From Tachypleus tridentatus (Eukaryota > Arthropoda > Merostomata > Xiphosura > Limulidae), in the NCBI RefSeq assembly GCF_004210375.1, contig NC_134837.1, forward strand, positions 157,955,310 through 158,019,309: a DNA stretch of 64,000 bases. The letters are read 5' to 3'. The position numbers and the translations under genes were made by a program. This document shows positions 58,749 through 64,000 of the stretch, piece by piece. Positions within the stretch are counted from its first letter, which is position 1. Each line of letters opens with the position of its first letter. The notes below the pieces were generated by a model that ran no database searches, was not told the origin of the DNA, and saw only the letters and a list, made by a program, of their open reading frames with translations.

Positions 58749-61700
58749 CTGTTAATTCAAAGACAGGTGGCACAAGCATACAAACATTAATGAAAATACA
58801 AAACTGAAGTCTGTTTTTTTATTCATTGTGAATGCAAACATGCTATTTGAATACTGTACTTAGATTATAAATAAACAGAAACTAAAGTAACAAAAAATTA
58901 CAAAGATGCCAACTATTTCAAATGACTGAGCATAATGATTGTAGACAGAGCTCTTTCACAATTTTAGTCCTTTTAGATCTGCCAGAAACAAGACAATCTG
59001 ATGAACAAGGCCTCTTTTTTCCCATCTTGTGAATGATCGCATTGGTGTTTCTATGCTGCTTAAAAAATGAGAAATACCCATATACGAGAGCGCTGATTAG
59101 CTGACAAGCACTGATAACGTAACTATGGATTCCCCCACGTACTCAGTATGGAGAAGCACTGCACTCAAACTATTGGTAGACATGGGAGATACAAATATTT
59201 TTTATTATTTCAAGCACAAACATGGTTAACATAAGTAGCCATTTGGACTGACAGTTTATTTATTATCAAAACTTATTTGTGTCTCACTAGAAATTTTCTT
59301 TTCACTCCTTTCAAGCCCTGGGGGAACAATTCATCACTTTATTGTATAGGCCTATATAATATATAATAACTTGGGAGTTGCAACAAGTCGCAACATTTGT
59401 CTGTATAAGCGTATAGTCATAATGTATACACCAAAATTGTAATGGTTGGCATCTCTGAAATTAACTCAATCACAATTTTGTTTGAATATGTGTTTCAAAA
59501 TATAAATATTGAATGGTAAATATTAAAAATTTTGAACATAAATATGTGACTGGAACTTATAAAACCCTTTGGACAGTCTAGATTACATTTCTTAATCCAT
59601 GTCTACATTTCTCATTCCAAATATTGGTTAAGTATTCAAAATCATACTGTCCTCCTTAAAATAATTATTTTATTGCTTGAAAATATTATTAATTTTATCT
59701 GTTTTAAAATACTTCTGATATCATTGTGATTTTTTTTTTTTTGCATAAGGCATAATGCAAGTAATTTAAGCCCACCATGGCAAACATCTCAAACATTTTT
59801 TTTTCTTTATAAAATGTTTAATTATTTTGATTAAAACACTAAATATAGTACAAATGAATAATTCCAAATGACATGGCCACTACTGTTTTGAGGAATCACA
59901 CAACAGACAAATCAAGAAAAAAAAAACTTTCATTGAGGATCATGCATTCCAAAAAACTTTTTTAATACCTTAACATACTTAAAAAACATCTTTATTCAGG
60001 TTATAATTAGAGTCCAGTATAGAAATAAATGTGGAAAATAATTAATTTGTTAATTATTTTAGACATTATAGCATATTACTGAATAGAATTATGTTAAAAC
60101 TCAAAAAAGGAAAAACAAAATATAGTACAAGCAATGTTCTTTCTAATTTTTAACTGTACTGGGGGAACACTACAAACTTCTCCAAACACTATCTTTAGGT
60201 CCAGCACTTTACAGCTGTTGGTACCTTTACATTTTACATGGTATTATTCAAGCTGTACACCTATGTCTTCCACACAAAACTATTGCAAAGTAACTAACTT
60301 GTAAGGGGTCAGTTGTTCCTGATGGGTGGTTCTTGTAAGACTACTGCACAGCTTACATGTATACAACTTAGAAGGAACAGAGTCAAAGAATGGTGTAATT
60401 TAAATATTTTTTGCAATATCACATCTGAGAAAAAAAAAAACCTGAATTATGGTGACCTTTAATAACAATTTAATATTGTTTTGGAAAGTACATACAAGTC
60501 ACATCCAAGATATTAATGTTTAATCTTCAATGGACTGCATCAAACCCAGAAATATGAAATCCATTGAAGACTTGACACTAATCTTGTCTAAACTTCTGAA
60601 ACAATTATTAAGACATACCACACAATATTATTTAAAACTACTCTTGATAAAGGATAATTATTTTGGCTACCATCCTTGATCCAAATATTGAAAATTATCT
60701 ATTATTTGGTTTCAGTCCATACTCTCTAACACAGCCGAGAATGAAACAATTAAGCTTATACAATTAGTGAATAGAAAAAAAAAATTCAGTGAATATTTAC
60801 TTATATAAAACGTAAATTTTTCACTTTTAGTAAAAAAAGAAATTGAGGTCTTAAAAATATTTTTCTCTTTTTCAGCCAACACTTAAATATTGATTGTTGG
60901 TATCTAATGCACTGAAGACAACTAAACAATGAACTTTTAGGTAATTGATTCACATATTGAAATTTATTATAAGTCTTGTAGACAGACTAGTTTCAAGTAC
61001 CTGAAGTCCTAGAAATTAGAGCATTGGCAGAAAAACTTGATAACTCCATACGAGATGTGTAATTAAATATATAGAAAAAATTGGGATAACTAAATACAAG
61101 TTAAATATAAGAAGGATTACACTTTTACATTTAAGTTTTGGAGAAATTTCTTTAGTGAATGGTTTCTACTCAAAATTTGAATAATTTAGTTTTTTTGTTG
61201 TTATGTATTATACAAGATCAGGGTAACAACAATTTGGGCATTTGTTTTCATGCATATAATAATATTAACAGGACTGAGAAAAATCATCTTATATTAAGTT
61301 GCATTTCTGGTCCACTTTGTTATAGAAAAGTATTAAGGTTTTATTAAATCATATAATTCACTAAAACACTTATCTTACAATCAGAAAACTACAAAAAAAG
61401 GAATCAACTATCTATCTTGAAAACTACTCAGTTGTATGAAGTTAATTACAAGATAATAGTGAACAAAATGTGTGTGTGTGTGTGTGTGTGTGCATGATGT
61501 ATGTGGTTAAGAGTTATGTTTAATGAATAAGACTACCTAATACAATTAATGACAGAGTTTCAACAGAAATTCTTAAAATAATTATTCATTACCCATGATA
61601 AACAACCCATTACTAAACTTAACCACAGTAATGTAAAGACAAGTCCAACAAAATCTACATACTTCCAATGTCTTTTAGTATAACCACAAGACATAAGCCT

Positions 61701-62700
61701 TCTGACAAGTCAATCTTATTCTGAACTTTTCACATGTTTATCAGTCATCATGCTTGATAACAAACTTGAAGGCTGATGCATAAAATCAGAAAATATCCCT
61801 GAATGGTTTCTTATCTCAATGAAACAATGCTATTAGCTATATCCAATGTAGAGATTGAAGTTAGCATCTCACCTGCAAGGAAAGTTTCTTAACAGCATCT
61901 AAAAATCAGTTCCATACAGTGAAGAATTCAATTACACATATTTATAAATGTTTCTTGTTTCATTAAACACAAGAGTAGAATGTTCATTTGTTCTTAACAT
62001 TTTCATGAAGTACTATTTTCCTATTATTATAAAGATCAATTCAGAGCATTTAAGTTAGATTAGTTAAAACTGAACATTTCAGGTTCCATTACTGCTGGTA
62101 GAGCAATGTGTAAAGGGAAAAATCTGTAAAGTCTGCTAATGACATTAACATTGTCAATATTTCAAGATATATTGGGGATGTTGAGGCACCACAGAACAAT
62201 TCAGTCAATTGGCAAGTTGGACAAATGGCCAATAATTACAGTAAAAGCAAAGCAATAGATACGAGTTTCACAGTTTGGTTCACATTTAATATAGAGATAC
62301 CACTAAAGGAATGGATCTCAGCAATAACAATGAACAAGTTGTAAAAATCATTAAAGCAGTGCTGTCACTTAATCTAGTAGAATTTTAGTATATTTACAAA
62401 AATAATGGTTTAGAGTTAAAACAAGACATTTGTTTCTTTAAAATAGATTATACCTGCATTAGAAACAAAATATTGTTTTTGTTTCCTTGTATTAAAAAAT
62501 ATATATTTACTTGTTCAGTGTTAAATGAAGGGCTACCAGAATGATTTCTTGGGATGAAAAAATTATTTTACAGATGTAGGTTAAGATTTTTTAAATTTTC
62601 TTTTGAAACAAGAAGGATAATAGTTGAACTTATTGAAGTTTAGAAGGTTATGGGGACTTGCCTCTGACTTTTATATCTGGCAGTTTCTACCTCAAACAAT
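58749..62700 (-). other. 5'UTR intron and upstream region of TCHP
   Basis: Starts with the acceptor before coding exon 1. CpG-poor except for a small patch at 59,035-59,150. No coding exon or known element recognised. Plus-strand frame 61,159-61,347 is treated as chance. Confidence 0.6.
61469..61492. repeat. (TG)12 microsatellite
   Basis: Twelve uninterrupted TG units, followed by CATGATG. Confidence 0.95.
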
Positions 62701-63200
62701 TACAATGACATAACGTAGTTATTACCACAACTGAAGAGAGACAAATTCCTACATCATAAGAACAATGGCAGCAGTCTACACAATAATTAGTCAGTTATAA
62801 TAAGTTGTCACACAATAACTTACGAACACCATGAAGTTAATTATTATGGGAACGTTCTAGTGACACTACGTTTTGACAGAAAATAGACCCGTATTCTATC
62901 GGACATGTGGTACGTTCACCAAAATACAATTCACTTCATCATTCTTATAAATATTTGCCAATTTACTACTACATTAGCATGCGTTTCCTTACTCAACTTA
63001 TTAGTTAATCATTACAATATACTAGTAATAGTATTAAGCCTAAACATACCAACACCTTACTCGGGTTATATTTCGATTTATATTAATAAATTCAGTTAAA
63101 CGTTTGTACATCTACTTACGATTTAGGCTCATTAATAATATTATAGAACTGTGAAAATTACTCTATAAATTACATGTTTGTAAGACATAAAACCTTTTTC
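62700..63200 (-). promoter_or_regulatory. Candidate TCHP promoter / 5' non-coding exon region
   Basis: The acceptor at 58,749 requires an upstream 5'UTR exon. CpG dinucleotides are rare from about 59.2 to 62.7 kb and become frequent again right of that, as expected at the edge of a methylated transcription unit. Minus-strand donor-like CGTAAGT strings occur near 62,819 and 63,114. No core promoter element is clear, and the exact start site cannot be read from sequence. Confidence 0.35.
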
Positions 63201-63604
63201 TCAGTTTAATTTCAAAGAAAGAATTATCAAATACTTCATGCTTCAAATTCAAGATTGTTCAGCATCTCCTTATCCGATTTTTGTCTTATAAAGCAAAGAC
63301 AGTCACATTAACAAAATTGCAAATTAAGTTTAGTTCCAAATTTAAATTTACCAGACCTGATATTTATAATCTTTTCGCCACCTATTCTATTACTTTAACA
63401 TGAACACTTACATGTGACGCTTCATAAAGCAAAATATCAAGCCAGGGTATTCTGTGCTAACATATTTTAAACATAAAAGCGTATTATATGTCATTTGACA
63501 AGAGTTTTACAGTATTTTAGGCAAATTTTAATATTTTACAGTTAAAAATTGTAATGCTCAATTCTCAAATAGATTTCTTGACAGAAATGGGGTATCTTTC
63601 TTCA

Positions 63605-63889
63605 CGGGCCTGGCATGGCCAGGTGGATTAAGGCGTTCGATTCGTAATCTGAGGTTCGCGGGTTCGACTCCCCGTCACACCAAACATCCTGGCCCTTTCA
63701 GCCGTGGGAGCGTTATAATGTAACAATCAATCCCACTATTCGTTGGTAAAAGAGTAGCCCAAGAGTAGGTGGTGGGTGGTGATGACTAGCTGCTTTCCAT
63801 CTAGTCTTACACTACTAAATTAGGGACGGCTAGTACAGATAGCCCCTGTGTAGCTTTGCGCGAAATTCAAAAACAAATAAACAAACATG
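63605..63889 (+). mobile_element. tRNA-derived SINE, family 1 (copy H)
   Basis: Full-length copy close to the family consensus: head GGCATGGCCAGGTGGATTAAGG, box B GGGTTCGACTCCC, body ATTCGTTGGTAAAAGAGTAG, tail GCGCGAAATTCAAAAACAAATAAACAAAC. A 9-bp target-site duplication CTTTCTTCA lies at 63,596-63,604 and 63,890-63,898. Confidence 0.95.
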
Positions 63890-64000
63890 CTTTCTTCATG
63901 ATAAGTCTATAATGGTCGAAAATATTAATATATTTTACCATAACAAAACTAAGTAAGAGTCTTTCTTTAATTTTCTAAATTTTTGTTCAGACACTCTGCA

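Overview
This is a 64 kb piece of an AT-rich, intron-rich animal nuclear genome. It contains one recognisable protein-coding gene, on the minus strand, surrounded and interrupted by transposable-element relics. The repeats suggest a horseshoe crab (Xiphosura). Two abundant tRNA-headed SINE families occur here, and their sequences match repeats I remember from Limulus and Tachypleus genomic DNA. No search was possible, so the species call is an inference.

The gene is trichoplein (TCHP), a coiled-coil protein of centrioles and keratin filaments. Twelve coding exons on the minus strand run from the start codon at 58,742 down to 12,617. All junctions are GT-AG and in phase, and together they give about 501 residues, close to the length I recall for human TCHP (about 498). 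An acceptor six bases upstream of the start codon implies at least one 5' non-coding exon further right. The best candidate promoter is the CpG-retaining stretch at about 62.7-63.2 kb. The last few residues of the family C-terminus (a PYG..K..W-type tail) were not found, so a short final exon may lie left of 12.6 kb, perhaps outside the window.

Layout: 1-12.6 kb is 3' flank with SINEs, a roughly 52-bp tandem array and a dead hAT transposase. 12.6-26.7 kb is the last intron, carrying SINEs, two Penelope-like retroelement (PLE) relics, a Tc1-like relic and an odd GC-rich patch. 26.7-58.7 kb holds the compact exons, separated by introns with two more PLE relics, three copies of an unnamed ~600-bp repeat, a CR1-like LINE tail, a fossil of an unclassified multicopy ORF family, and an almost complete I-type LINE with a perfect 12-bp target-site duplication. 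58.7-64 kb is the upstream region, ending in a recent SINE insertion.

Base composition changes sharply. CpG is frequent in 1-20 kb and right of about 62.7 kb, and rare between. That depleted block covers all but the last coding exon and looks like the mark of germline gene-body methylation. No bacterial features, CRISPR arrays, rRNA or functional tRNA genes were seen. Most short ORFs are chance frames or fall inside repeats.
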